Part shown: positions 50,001-61,320 of the stretch, in pieces
Numbering within the stretch: the stretch's first letter is position 1
Layout of the letters: each line of letters begins with the position of its first letter
NCBI RefSeq assembly: GCF_000972845.2
Contig: NC_040022.1
Location: 4,009,501 to 4,073,500 of the forward strand
Reading direction: 5' to 3'
Origin: Larimichthys crocea
Lineage: Eukaryota; Chordata; Actinopteri; Sciaenidae
DNA: 64,000 bases
Made by a program: the position numbers and the translations under genes
The notes under the pieces: generated by a model
Told to the model about the DNA's origin: nothing
Databases searched by the model: none
The model's input: only the letters and a program-made list of their open reading frames with translations

Positions 50001-51002
50001 AGGACAAAAGCTCAATATAAATATTACTACAATCACAGCACTGTGGAAACCTGCTGCAAACTCTGACCTTAAAAGCAACGTTTGTCCAGGAATGTTTCAA
50101 AAGATGTGTTTTGGTCCTCTCAGTGAAACTCTGCACTTGAGATCTAGAGTCTGCTTTGTGTTTCATAAGGGCTTAATATGTGTCCACCCCAGAGGATGGC
50201 TGTGTCTCACCATTAGTGCAGGATAGCCGCCTTGGCACACGGATGCATAATTCATCAACAGCTACGGTGCAAACTGGGTCAGACACAAAGAACAATCCAA
50301 AGTAGTTGTTTTGTGTCAACAGAGATCTCTTAAATGCTGCCAGTGTTCCTGTGCCAAAACTGCACTGATGTTAAGGTCGATTGAGGGTGAAGGATTGATG
50401 AATCTGCAGCATGAAGTTGGCCTCAGGCGGCCTCTTGTTTGTACATTATTTAATACTTCTGGTGGATCTACCTATCATACCTGCTGAGGTGCAACCATTA
50501 CACTACATGTCAGATTTGAACCAGAGAGGCTGCTTTTATTTGATGCATAAAGTGAGTTTACATCCCAACCCTCAAGGCCTGCAAACTGAAACTCTGAGGT
50601 TTGACCCCTACCATCCACAAGATGTCACTGTTGTGCACACTGTTACCTGCTAATATGGATGGGAAATTATAGACAAATCAAATACTGTTTAGCTCTGTTG
50701 TGCTCATGAAAATGAATGCAGCGACTGGTATACTGACCTTATATGTACATATATGAAATCAAATTGGACTTGATGAAAATGTTCTTCATCCTGTAGACTT
50801 AAATATCACATTAGTACTGAGGTTATTTCCCTACTGTGAAGAGATATGTCTTTACACACTATGCTGTGTCAATATGTAGCAATGGAACTTAATAAAATGC
50901 TTTTAGAGACAGCGTGAAGAGGACAAAGGAACCAAGTATCAGCAAAAGTGTCCACTGCAGTGCTGTGAATGTTGTAAAGCTGTACACAGTATGTCTAATA
51001 GC

Positions 51003-51060
51003 TATCAGAATCAGCTTCATTGGCTTGTGAACATATACATACATACATACAAGTTATTAT
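51003..51060 (+). repeat. Teleost interspersed repeat fragment
   Basis: TCAGAATCAGCTTCATTGGC begins a pattern common in fish genomes (normally continuing CCAAGTATG). Here it is truncated into a CATA run. Confidence 0.45.
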
Positions 51061-51964
51061 TATCATCATTATTATTTACATAATGGCAAAGAACAGACAG
51101 GACTACGTATTACGTACACATGTTAAATGCATTTAAATAGTCTTCTGATGAACTTGGAACTGGATTTAATGGACTGTAGGTGGACATGGTGGGGAAGGGG
51201 CACCCTATAATGACAGCTGATAACAACAGAGAGGAGAACACATTTAAAGTTTGACATCAATGACATGATTGGCTCACGGAGATCGAGACAAAATCGGGTT
51301 GGTTTTATTGAAAAAGTAAAGGCCAGCTGATTAAAGGTGGAGTTCACAGAATGTTGCATTAGAACGAGCCTTTTATATCTACAGGTCTCATATATAGAAA
51401 TACAGAAAGCACTAACTGACCATTATGTAAACATGTCTATATACAGTATATACAGCAAGCAGGATTTATACTGACAGTGACAGCGCATGATCACATGTAC
51501 ATGTTAAAAAATAAACTGCTTTTATCTTCATGTCTGGGTATGACAGCTGCATTTTAGAGTTCATAAAGCTGATAAAAAGAGTTCAGATCCTTTTAGAGTT
51601 TTCTTCTTCTGTTTCCACCTAACCTCTAACATTTTAAATGTACAGGCACATGCTCACCACACTTCCTTTTGAATCATGGGCAAGTTACATCCACCCACAA
51701 TTTCCTTTTTAGCTTTGGTGACTCACATGATCACACTTGAAAATCTATTAGTTAGTTTTGCCAAATGGACCATATGGACAACTTCTTGTGAAACATATTA
51801 AGCATAATTCAGCAACCCAATATAAGAGAAATAATAATAATAATTATAATAATAATATATGACAGAACACGTCTGAGGAGAAAGTGAAACATTTTACAAT
51901 GAACTTTTCTGCTTAATTTAATGAATAGTTTTGTTTTTGTAAAGAACATTATAGTTTTCCTTCT

Positions 51965-52040
51965 TTTCTATAAAGTATCATGAGATAACTTCTGTTATGA
52001 TTTGGCGCTATATAAATAAATTAAATTGAACTGAAATGGG
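51965..52040 (+). repeat. Teleost non-LTR retroelement 3' fragment, copy 2
   Basis: ATGAGATAACTTCTGTTATG followed by ATTTGGCGCTATATAAATAA. Same family as 36340-36505 and closer to the consensus I recall. Confidence 0.55.
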
Positions 52041-52202
52041 TATTTTTACTTTTGAATACATTTTGTCCTTCACCTTTAATCTAAATCTGGGACCTTAACT
52101 TGTAACTGAGCATTGTAGAAATATAGTGTGACATGCCTGCTGTTTGTGAGGTTTGAGGTTTTTGTTGTTGCTTTAATCGGATGTCTGTGTGGTTTACTTT
52201 GC

Positions 52203-52296
52203 AGACATAAAGAGGAAATGAGAGTGGCAGCATTCTCTGCATAGCTCTCTTTCTGTATAGTCAGTCAGAGACACTGGAGGAACTCAGGCTGACAAA
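52203..52296 (+). other. Possible 5'UTR exon of the NLR gene
   Basis: Sequence ending CTGACAAA before a strong GTAAGT donor, 0.8 kb upstream of the coding start. It has no coding potential. The left limit is a guess. Confidence 0.3.
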
Positions 52297-53104
52297 GTAA
52301 GTCTTTCATCAATCCTGTTTCACTCTCTTATGTTGATTACAACGAATGAATTTATTTTCTTTTATTCCATACCTGTATTTCAATCTCTTATTTTTGCTTA
52401 TGTTGATTTACTTGATGAAGTACGAGGCTTTTTGCCTGTGTGTTGCTGTAGATGATGATTTTATAATGTTGCTTTGATTTGATGTAAAAAAAAAAATATA
52501 TAGGTCTGAAAAATACAACATAGTAGATCATAATGTAGATATACTAGTTGGAGTTAATGAGCTTGTTTTGGTTTATAATTCTGCTCCAGTTCTAACTCTG
52601 TAATTTAATTAGAGAGCAACACAAATTCAGCTCTCTGTGCCCGAGTCTGCTGCTGCTGAGTAGTTCTCACAGTTATTGTGCACCACCTAGTGGACACTTG
52701 GTGTACAGGCCTAATTTTGCCCTGAACTGAACAAAACAACGCAAACTAGAAAGAGACTGAACTTAGTATAAGTGACTGAACTGAAGACAACTGGAAACAT
52801 TGTGAATACTTATGCTATGTGAAATACTTACTTATTAGTGAGATTAGTTAGTTACAGTACCATTCGTAACTATGGAAACACCTTCTAATTCACTGTTTTC
52901 TGATCAAATCAAATAACTGAAATAACACACATGGATTAATGTGGGAGACAGGAAAAAAATGTAAAAGCAAAATATGTTTTATGTTTCGATTTGATGACAG
53001 CTTTGACAAATCAGCTTCATGTGTATGTCAGAGTTTGGATTGTTTATGTAATTTCATTATATTTCATCATGTATTATATACTGTATTTTGCGTTTTACTC
53101 ATAG

Positions 53105-53165
53105 GAATGACTGCAGCTACTTTATTGTAAAGTCCAGTGTGTTGCCATAAGAAGTGTAATACAGT
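53105..53165 (+). other. 5'UTR part of the first coding exon, with a short upstream ORF
   Basis: A pyrimidine-rich tract ending TTTTACTCATAG makes 53105 a plausible exon start. A 7-codon upstream ORF (53107-53130, MTAATLL then stop) precedes the main ATG at 53166 and could damp translation. Confidence 0.35.
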
Positions 53166-53242
53166 ATGGATCTGTGTGAGGAGAGAGACTATGACACCCC
53201 ACCTCCTGAAATCCAACATGGAAGCCCAACCAAAGCTAAGAG
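53166..53242 (+). CDS. NLR exon: N-terminal head
   Basis: Begins [20 protein letters not shown] and ends two nucleotides into a codon at a GTGAGA donor. The head precedes the repeat exons, as in other fish NLRs. Confidence 0.75.
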
Positions 53243-56200
53243 GTGAGATTGAGGTGGGATTTCCGACTCTTTACGCCTGGATTCCATGTCAAAGCTAAGA
53301 TGTGAAATCAATAACCAGTCACCAGTTATCAGTCAAAAAGTATTCCTCTTTTCTGATAAAGCCTAGTCCAGCAGGAAAGACCAGACACCCCTGAACCCAG
53401 CTGTGTGTCTATGGAGAGTAACCAATCCATGCATCCACCCTTAACCTTTAGAGATAGAATTCACTCTACAAAGCAGAGGTGAAAATATATTAAATAACAC
53501 TAAGTATGCACATGAAATAACCTAAATGAAAACAACACACTTTAAATGATGATCCTTTTTGTATTATTTTCAGAGTCCAGACAAAACCAGACCAACCTGA
53601 ACCCAGCTGTGTGTCTATGAAGAGTAACCAATCCATGCATCCACCCTTAACCTTTAGAGATAGAATTCACTCTACAAAGCAGAGGTGAAAATATATTAAA
53701 TAACACTAAGTATGCACATGAAAAAACCTAAATGAAAACAACAAACTTTAAATGATGATCCTTTCTGTATTATTTTCAGAGTCCAGACAAAACCAGACCA
53801 ACCTGAACCCAGTTGTGTGTCTATGAAGAGTAACCAATCCATGCATCCACCCTTAACCTTTAGAGATAGAATTCACTCTACAAAGCAGAGGTGAAAATAT
53901 ATTAAATAACACAAAGTAAACATGTGAAATCTAAATGCAACATTTTAAATTATGATCTTTTTCTGTATTTTTATCAGAGTCCAGAGGAAACCAGACCCCA
54001 CTGTACCCACTTCTGTTTCTATTGAACGCGAGGACTCTATGAGGCAGCCTGTGTCCTTTAACCAAAGGCAAAACTTTAAGTTACATGAGTTTGTACTCAT
54101 GCTCAGATGACTTCATTTGACAACTGAATTTACTCTCACTGAACGTCATTCACTTCATCTAATTTGAGGGCAAATATTCATCTGGTTAGGGTAGTTTCTC
54201 AAATTTGTTTGGTAAATGGCAGGTGTGTATGTGCTGATATCTCTTGATTAATTTCTATTTCATATTTCCTCACAGAGTCCGCCAGGAGGGATCAAAGATT
54301 GCTACTGGTCACAATGAGCACAATGAAGCAGCAGATCTGGCCTCCATATTCACGGTGTGTAAATAGTCAAAATAACTGAAAAACAACTGCTCTAATGTAA
54401 GTTATAAATCTTGGCATGCCTGACTAAATGCTGAGGGAAACTGCAGAGTCAGGTGATAATTCTCCATGGGTTCATCACCACCAATTACCCCTTTCACACA
54501 GACTTGAGTCAGACACACAAAACTACCTCTAGTATAACCAAGTGAAACACCATGAATCCCTTGGAGGAGAATCCACTTATTTGGTTCATTGCGTCAAGAT
54601 GTCCAGGATATAGCCAGAAGAAGACTATGATGGCAGGTGTTTAGCCACGCCCTTGGGTGTTGACATTTAGAATAAGTGCCTTTGCCTTTAGAGATTGTAA
54701 GACTACAGGTTCTTAACTATATCCCGTTAATTCCAAATGTAATTTTATGTTTTACATATTATTACAGACTCTAGAGGAGAACATCATCACATTTGTGCGG
54801 ACTGAGCTGAAGAAGTTCCAGGAAGTTCTTAGTACAGAATACCCAGAGTGCCTAGAGAGCCAGAAGAAGGATGAGAACGTGGTGGATGCTGGTGAAGAAG
54901 AACAGAGAAAAAACAGCAGACAGGCACTTTTGAAGATCACACTGCACTTCTTGAGGTCAATAAAGCAAGAGGAGCTGGCTGACTCTCTGCAGAGCAGTAA
55001 GTTTTTGACTGTTACAATCTCAGTGGTACTATGGCAATCCCCACTTGCATACATAATCGAAAAAATATGGCTACCATTACAGTCCCAGAGTTAGTTGTTG
55101 TAGTGTTAATTCCCCCCCAAATGACTACATTGTTCATAAAGTTTAATTTGTTGATTTCCCTTTTAGGAACTCTTGTTGCAGTGTGCCAAAATAAGCTCAA
55201 AAGTAATCTGAAGGGGAGGTTCCAGTGTTTTTTTGAGGGAATTGCTAAAGCAGGAAATCCCACACTTCTGAACGAGATCTACACAGAGCTCTACGTCACA
55301 GAAGGAGGGAGCAGACGGATCAGTGATGGACATGAGTTCAGGCAGATTGAAACAACACCCAGGAAACCACCAAAACGAGAAACTATGATCAAATGTGAAG
55401 ACATCTTCCAACCCATAATTGGCAGCAAACATCAACCAATTAGAACAGTGATAACAAATGGAGAAGCTGGCATTGGGAAAACAGTCTTAACACAGAAGTT
55501 CACCTTGGACTGGGCTGAAGGAAAAGCAAACCACAACATACAGTTCACATTTCCATTCACTTTCAGAGAGCTGAATCTGCTGGATGGAAAGATATACAGC
55601 TTGGTGGAGCTTCTTCATGTCTTCTTTACTGAGACCAAAGAAGCAGAAATTACCAGATTTGACAAGTACAAGGTTGTGTTCATCTTTGATGGTCTGGATG
55701 AGTGTCGACTTCCCCTGGACTTTCACAACAATGAGATCCTGACTGATGTTACAAAGCCAGCCTCAGTGGATGTGCTGCTGACAAACCTCATCAGGGGAAA
55801 ATTGCTACCTTCTGCTCGCCTCTGGATAACCACAAGACCTGCAGCAGCCAATCAGGTCCCTCCTGAGTGTGTTGACATTGTAACAGAGGTCAGAGGCTTC
55901 ACTGATACCCAAAAGAAAGAGTACTTCGAGAAGAGATTCAGAGACGAGGAGCAGGCCACCTCAGTCATCTCCCACATCAAGACATCACGAAGCCTCCACA
56001 TGATGTGCCACATCCCAGTCTTCTGCTGGATCACTGCTTCAGTTCTTGAACATGTGTTGAGAGCAGATGAAAATAAGGAGTTACCGAAGACCCTGACTGA
56101 GATGTACGTCCACTTCTTGGTGGTTCAGTCCAAAGTAGGAAATGTCAAGTATCATGGGGGAGCTGAGACAGATCCACTCTGGAACACCAAGATCATCATG

Positions 56201-59200
56201 TCTCTGGGAAAACTGGCCTTTGAGCATCTGCAAAAAGGCAACTTGATCTTCTATGAATCAGACCTGATAGAATGTGGCATCGATATCAGGGCAGCTTCAG
56301 TCTACTCAGGAGTGTTCACACAGATCTTTAAAGAAGATTGTGGACTGTACCAGGACAAGGTGTTCTGTTTTGTCCATCTGAGCATTCAAGAGTTTCTGGC
56401 TGCTTTGTATGTGTTTGTGACATTCATCAACACTGGTGTCAACCTACTGTCAGAACCAAGGTCAATATCCAAGAGGTCTCCACTGTTGAGGGAATCTAAA
56501 AAGGTAAATCTCTACCAAACTGCTGTTGACAAGGCCTTACAGAGTCAAAATGGACACCTGGACTTGTTTCTTCGCTTCCTTGTTGGTTTATCGCTGGAGA
56601 CCAATCTGACCCATTTACAGGAACTGCTGACACCATCCAGAAGCTTACAGAACTATCAGGAAACAGTCAAATACATCCAGAGGAAAATCAGGAAGAATCC
56701 ATCTCCAGAGAGATGTATCAACCTGTTCCACTGTCTAAATGAACTAAATGATCATTCTCTAGTGGAGGAGATCCAGCAGTACTTGAGTTCAGAAGGTCTC
56801 TCCACAGACAAACTTTCTCATGCTCAGTGGTCAGCTCTGGTCTTCATCTTACTGTCATCAGAAAAAGACCTGGAAGTGTTTGACCTCAGGAAGTACTCTG
56901 CGACAGAGGAAGGTCTCCTGAGGCTGCTGCAAGTGGTCAAAGCTTCGAGAATATCGTGGTAGGTACACTAATAGATGGGCAGACGTATTACATTAAATTA
57001 AACATTAAACATTCTTATCTTTTTGTGATAAATTCAAGCATTTTCAAAGTTTTATTTTTTTATGTCACTCATTCTACTTCAGCCTGAGAAACTGTAAGCT
57101 GTCAGAAAGAAGCTGTGAAGCTCTGGCCAGTGTTCTTATGTACAAGTCCTCCAATATGAGAGAGCTGGACCTCAGTAACAATGACCTAAAGGACTCAGGA
57201 GTGTGGCTTCTGTCTGCTGCAGTGGCAAGTCCAAACTGTAAATTGGAGACTCTACGGTCAGTTGCTATGAACCAGTTCAGTACATGATCTTTTGGGCAAG
57301 TGTTTAGGCATTCACAGTGTGTAATTTAATCTTTCACTGAATATTCCAACATTGACATTCTTGTCTCGTGATGTTGGTTGGTTGACTTTCAGAGAAAATG
57401 TGTTTTTGTGCCCAGAACCTGAAACCTCTAGTAATTTGTGATTATTTATAACTGGTTAAATAAATTAGATCAAAGACAGATTAAAGAAGCATTAAGTATT
57501 TACATCTCATTATTATTCTTCTTATCAGGTTGAGTGGCTGTAACTTATCAGAGAAAAGCTGTGAAGCTCTGGCCGCAGTTCTCAGCTCCCAAACCTCCAA
57601 TCTGAGAGAGCTGGACCTCAGTAACAATGACCTGCAGGATTCAGGAGTGAGGCTGCTCTCTGCTGGAGTGGCCAGTCCACACTGTAGGCTGAAAACTCTA
57701 CGGTAAGTAGTCCTGATTCAATTCAAAACAAGATCAGTAAAGCAGGATCTTTCAGGCAAGCATTTAGGCCTTCACAGCTCTACACAAATGTGTTTGACTT
57801 GTTTGAGTTCACATTGGACAATTCTTAGGTCGCAAATTATGTCCAGTGCAAACATTCAGTGTCAATATACAAAGTAATGTACATTTTATGTAGTGATGTG
57901 AAAAGTTAAAGAAAGTTCAAGAAAAGCTGCCATTAATCTGTAAAAACATAATCACGAGTTTTGCTAATTATTACAATATTTACATTCTTGCTTGGTGATG
58001 GTTGGTGGTTGATTTGATTTCATGAACACAATTCATTTTTAGAGAAAATGTACTTTCGTTGCCAGGAGTTGAAGCTTCTAGTAAATATATGATATATAAA
58101 GGGTTAAATCAAATAAATCAAAGAGAGATTAAAGAAACATTATACACTGCCTACATCTCATTCATATTTTTTTCATCAGGTTGAATGGCTGTAACATATC
58201 AGAGAGAAGCTCTGAAGCTCTGGCCTCAGTTCTTAGCTCCCAGACCTCCAGTCTGAGAGAGTTGGACCTGAGTAACAATGACCTGCAGGATTCAGGAGTG
58301 AGGCGGCTCTCTGCTGGAGTGGCAAACCAACACTGTAGACTGAAATCTCTACGGTAAGTAGTCAAGAACCAATTCAATACATGACCAGAAAAGCATCTTT
58401 TGGACAAACGTTGAGACATTCACACTTCTGACTTTCCACGGATGAGTTTGATCATTTTTGTGCAGTGCCAATACGGGAAGTACTGTTTCCTTTTTGTAGT
58501 GATGCAAGAAGTAAGCGAGTGAAGGTGGGGGTGGTTGATAGGCATGTGCTAAGTTAAGGTAGAATGCTGCTTGGGGTTGCTTCATATTTACCATACAGAC
58601 ATGAGAACGGTATATATCATACTTCTGACTTCCCAAAATGCTGATGCTGTTGAAACTGATGGTTTAGAAATGTTTGCTTTGATTCCTGATTCCAAAAAAG
58701 TTAGGACGCTGTATAAAATGTAAATCAAAGCAGAATACAATGATTTGCAAATTATTTTCAATCTATATACAATTAAATACAGTACAAAGACAAGATATTT
58801 ACTGGTTAAACCTTATGTTAACCTATATTGTTTTTTATGAATATACTGTACATTCTTTTAAATTTAATGCCTGCAACTTGTTTCAAAAAAGGGACAACAA
58901 AAGACACCTATATTTTAATACTTGTAATAATAATAGTCATCTGTTACCAATGAACCTGTTTACCTGTGGAATGTCCCAAACATCTAATTTTTGCTGCCAC
59001 TGTCCTGACTTTTCAAAACTTGTGTACATTTACAAAAAACAATGACGTTCACCAGTTTGATCAATTCCTATCAGTAAATCAATTGTTTGTATTAAAGCAA
59101 ATGTGTCCATTACCAGTTTGTTACTTTAACATGCAAGACATGCAGTATATGTCTGTAATACATATATATATGTCCAAAATATATACAGGTTGTCAAGATG

Positions 59201-60255
59201 TTTGGTCACAGAAGAAGGCTGTGTTTCTTTGGCGTCAGCTCTGAGCTCCAACCCCTCCCATCTGAAAGAGCTGGACCTGAGCTACAATCACCCTGGAGCC
59301 TCAGGGGTGAAGCTGCTCTCGGCTGGCCTGGAGGATCCACAGTGGGGACTGGACACTCTCTGGTTGGTTATGTTAGTGTTAGTTACAGCTTATTGAGTGT
59401 GTGGATTTGTTCATATGTATTTTTTCACATTATTTCTTGTGTCACTTCTGTCTCAGTGTTGACCATGGTGGAAGGCACCGATTGAAACCCTTCATGTGTA
59501 AGTTGAGCTTTTTGTTCTATTCTTAAAATGACCTTCTGCAATTAGATATGTTCAACATTATAAATCCACATTGCATAATTCAGTCTAGATAAGTGTCGAA
59601 AGCTCAACATCAACCTATTTGGCATATCTAATCTTCAATTAATTGAGCTAAAATATATCTCCTCTGTTGCTCATTCTCTCCATCAGATGCCTGTGAAGTC
59701 ACACTGGACCCAAACACAGCAAACAGGATGCTGCGTCTGTCTGAGGACAACAGAAGGGTGACAGAAGTGAAAAAAGAGCAGCCTTACCCTGACCACCCAG
59801 ATAGATTTCACCCTCGGAAGCAGGTTCTCTGTAGGGAGGGTCTGAGCAGCACCTGTTACTGGGAGGTGGAGTGGAAAGGATGGGTTAATGTAGGGATGAC
59901 ATACAGAGGAATCAAAAGAAAAGGAGAGTATGATGAATGTTGTCTTGGCGAGAACAACAGGTCCTGGGGTCTCTTCTGTTCTGGTACTGGTTACTCTGCC
60001 TGTCACAATAAGAGAACAACAGACATACGTGGTGTCCTCCCCTCTGACTGTGGCAGAGTAGCAGTCTATCTGGACTGGCCAGCTGGCACTTTGTCTTTCT
60101 ACAGGGTCTCCTCTGATACATTGATCCACCTCCACACCTTCAACACTACATTCACTGAACCTCTCTATCCTGTGTTCAGGTTCAAGTCACAGTCTGTGCC
60201 TGGTTCTTATGTGTCTTTGTGTCAGTTTGGGGAGACAGAATCAGTTACAGTGTAG
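53166..60255 (+). CDS. NLR immune receptor, FISNA-NACHT-LRR-B30.2 (NLRC3-like)
   Basis: A probable cytosolic pattern-recognition receptor of the fish-expanded NLR family. My splice model has thirteen coding exons, 3912 nt, 1303 residues. Order: N-terminal head (1-25); four repeats (about 26-169); a bridging exon; a helical segment [17 protein letters not shown] (from 196); FISNA (about 272-345); NACHT with Walker A GEAGIGKT (370-377) and Walker [11 protein letters not shown] (about 441-450); a winged-helix/HD2 part with [14 protein letters not shown]; four LRR exons (869-1101); PRY/SPRY (1115-1303) with [14 protein letters not shown] and [11 protein letters not shown]. No death-fold domain is recognised at the N terminus. 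All joins keep frame, and I see no disabling change in the NACHT motifs. One splice donor is GC. The ligand is unknown. Relatives are annotated NLRC3-like or NLRP12-like; I cannot place it in a subgroup. Confidence 0.87.
53362..53478 (+). CDS. NLR N-terminal repeat exon 1
   Basis: Encodes [20 protein letters not shown]. The acceptor position used by the other copies is lost here (CT instead of AG). An AG three bases upstream (53360-53361) restores the frame and adds one codon. Confidence 0.65.
53574..53684 (+). CDS. NLR N-terminal repeat exon 2
   Basis: TTTTCAG acceptor, GTGAAA donor, 111 nt, phase 2 at both ends. Contains [20 protein letters not shown]. Confidence 0.75.
53780..53890 (+). 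CDS. NLR N-terminal repeat exon 3
   Basis: Encodes the same peptide as repeat exon 2, 206 bp downstream of it, with almost identical flanking intron. Confidence 0.75.
53978..54067 (+). CDS. NLR N-terminal repeat exon 4 (diverged, GC donor)
   Basis: Encodes [19 protein letters not shown], an older diverged repeat. Where the others have AG|GTGAAA this has AG|GCAAAA. Only this GC donor keeps the frame; reading on meets a stop (TGA at about 54109). Confidence 0.6.
54276..54354 (+). CDS. NLR bridging exon
   Basis: CTCACAG acceptor, GTGTGT donor. Ends [10 protein letters not shown], the usual residues before the LEENIITFV exon in fish NLRs. Confidence 0.75.
54768..54996 (+). CDS. NLR helical exon before FISNA
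   Basis: ATTACAG acceptor, GTAAGT donor. [20 protein letters not shown], then [20 protein letters not shown], predicted helical and typical of the segment before FISNA. Confidence 0.85.
55167..56958 (+). CDS. NLR FISNA-NACHT exon
   Basis: A large 1792-nt exon with TTTTAG acceptor and GTAGGT donor. FISNA comes first, then the NACHT ATPase: Walker A at 55460-55483, Walker B around 55673-55702, LWITTRP as sensor motif near 55822, and winged-helix/HD2 segments further on. Confidence 0.93.
57083..57256 (+). CDS. NLR LRR exon 1
   Basis: 174 nt, phase 2. [13 protein letters not shown], then [16 protein letters not shown]. Ribonuclease-inhibitor-type LRR pair. Confidence 0.9.
57529..57702 (+). CDS. 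NLR LRR exon 2
   Basis: 174 nt. [13 protein letters not shown], then [20 protein letters not shown]. Confidence 0.92.
58180..58353 (+). CDS. NLR LRR exon 3
   Basis: 174 nt. [13 protein letters not shown], then [20 protein letters not shown]. The usual Cys of SERSCEAL is Ser. Confidence 0.92.
59189..59362 (+). CDS. NLR LRR exon 4 (terminal type)
   Basis: 174 nt. [20 protein letters not shown], then [20 protein letters not shown]: the type that normally precedes the B30.2 linker. Confidence 0.92.
59457..59497 (+). CDS. NLR linker exon
   Basis: 41 nt, CTCAG acceptor, GTAAGT donor. [13 protein letters not shown] joins LRR to B30.2. Confidence 0.8.
59687..60255 (+). CDS. NLR B30.2 (PRY/SPRY) exon and stop
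   Basis: CCATCAG acceptor. PRY with [24 protein letters not shown] with [30 protein letters not shown] and PLYPVFRF; stop TAG. Length is normal for a B30.2 domain. Confidence 0.93.
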
Positions 60256-61320
60256 AGAAAGCTCCACAGTGCCTACAGCCAGAGAGCCTGGCCGTGCATG
60301 TTGTAGTTGATCTGATTTTGGTACGTCCTGTTTTCCTGACCTAGGGGCAATAGGTCTGACACCAGCTTTGTCACCTGTAGTAAAAAAAAAAAAAAAACAC
60401 GTCAAACTATTTATCCTTTTTTAACATTGCATAAGTTGTTCATTGATTTTGTGGCTTTTCTCTACTTGTGTTGCTGTTATGCACGTCACATATGTAAATG
60501 TGCTTTTATCAAAAAAAGTGAAACAAGAAAGTAAGAACTGAAATTAAGATCCTGTTCCTGGTCCATTTGACCTCCCAACAATCATGTTGTGTAATGATAA
60601 TGTGGAAAGCAACTGAGTGCAATATAACCAACCCTTAGCAAAGGTTACACACTCTTGCTTTAACGACAGTGTCTTATAAGGATATGAATATGTTCTGAAG
60701 TTTTTTCAGTAATGAGTCGTATAAAATGGAATGTAAAGTTCAGTAATTACACTGCAGTTACTAATCCCAGTACTGCCCAGTACTAATCAGTTAACCTTGC
60801 TACCTCTTTCTATTCATTTTAAATAATATCTAATATGTGAGCATAGAGGCTGAGGCCACAAAACCTGGAGAGTGGTGTCAAGGTGTAATGAAGGGTTAAG
60901 AAAGCATTGACTTAGGAGCTCACTGTTTGCATCCAACCATCTATATTGATTTCCTTTAACCATGATCACCATTGATTCCTACCTTAAACTAAGTAATCTT
61001 AACATATTTCAATATACCATAGGTTAGGCAGATCAAAATGGTCAAAAATAGGGTTAGGGGTCAAGATGCCGACAGTGAAATGCAACCACCTTATTAATGA
61101 ATCTGGCTGGGGAACTTTACTGCTTATTGCCCCCTTTAGATTTACTATAGAGAGATTGATTTTTTTTTTTTTTACTGAACAGGCTACTGTACAGATGTTA
61201 GACAACAACACAGACACAGTCTGTGCAGTCACATCAACACTAAAAATAGGGTTCCTATTTTAAAATTCACTTTATTTTCTAAACCATTCAATAAAGTAGA
61301 GTGTGTTGGGCAACTGTGAG
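60256..61320 (+). other. Predicted 3'UTR of the NLR gene
   Basis: No coding. A poly-A run at 60381-60396 and AATAAA at 61290-61295 are seen. The true transcript end is unknown. Confidence 0.35.
61290..61295 (+). terminator. Candidate NLR poly(A) signal
   Basis: AATAAA followed by GTAGAGTGTGTTGGG, GT-rich. About 1.0 kb after the stop. Confidence 0.4.

Larger units (their letters stand above)
47090..52200. other. Intergenic region between igf2bp1 and the NLR gene
   Basis: AT-rich, with poly-T/poly-A tracts around 47270-47530 and 47810-48135. Repeat fragments are at 51003-51060 and 51965-52040. The minus frame 48707-48931 encodes an acidic stretch (GSSGDEAEEG) without a recognisable domain. 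No RNA gene seen. Confidence 0.5.

Noticed and set aside
52683..52697. ACCACCTAGTGGACA as a CTCF site at the NLR promoter
   Set aside because: It does not satisfy the CTCF core at the RKGGC positions.
55012..55263. Minus-strand frames over the NLR exons
   Set aside because: Shadows of the NACHT reading frame on the opposite strand.
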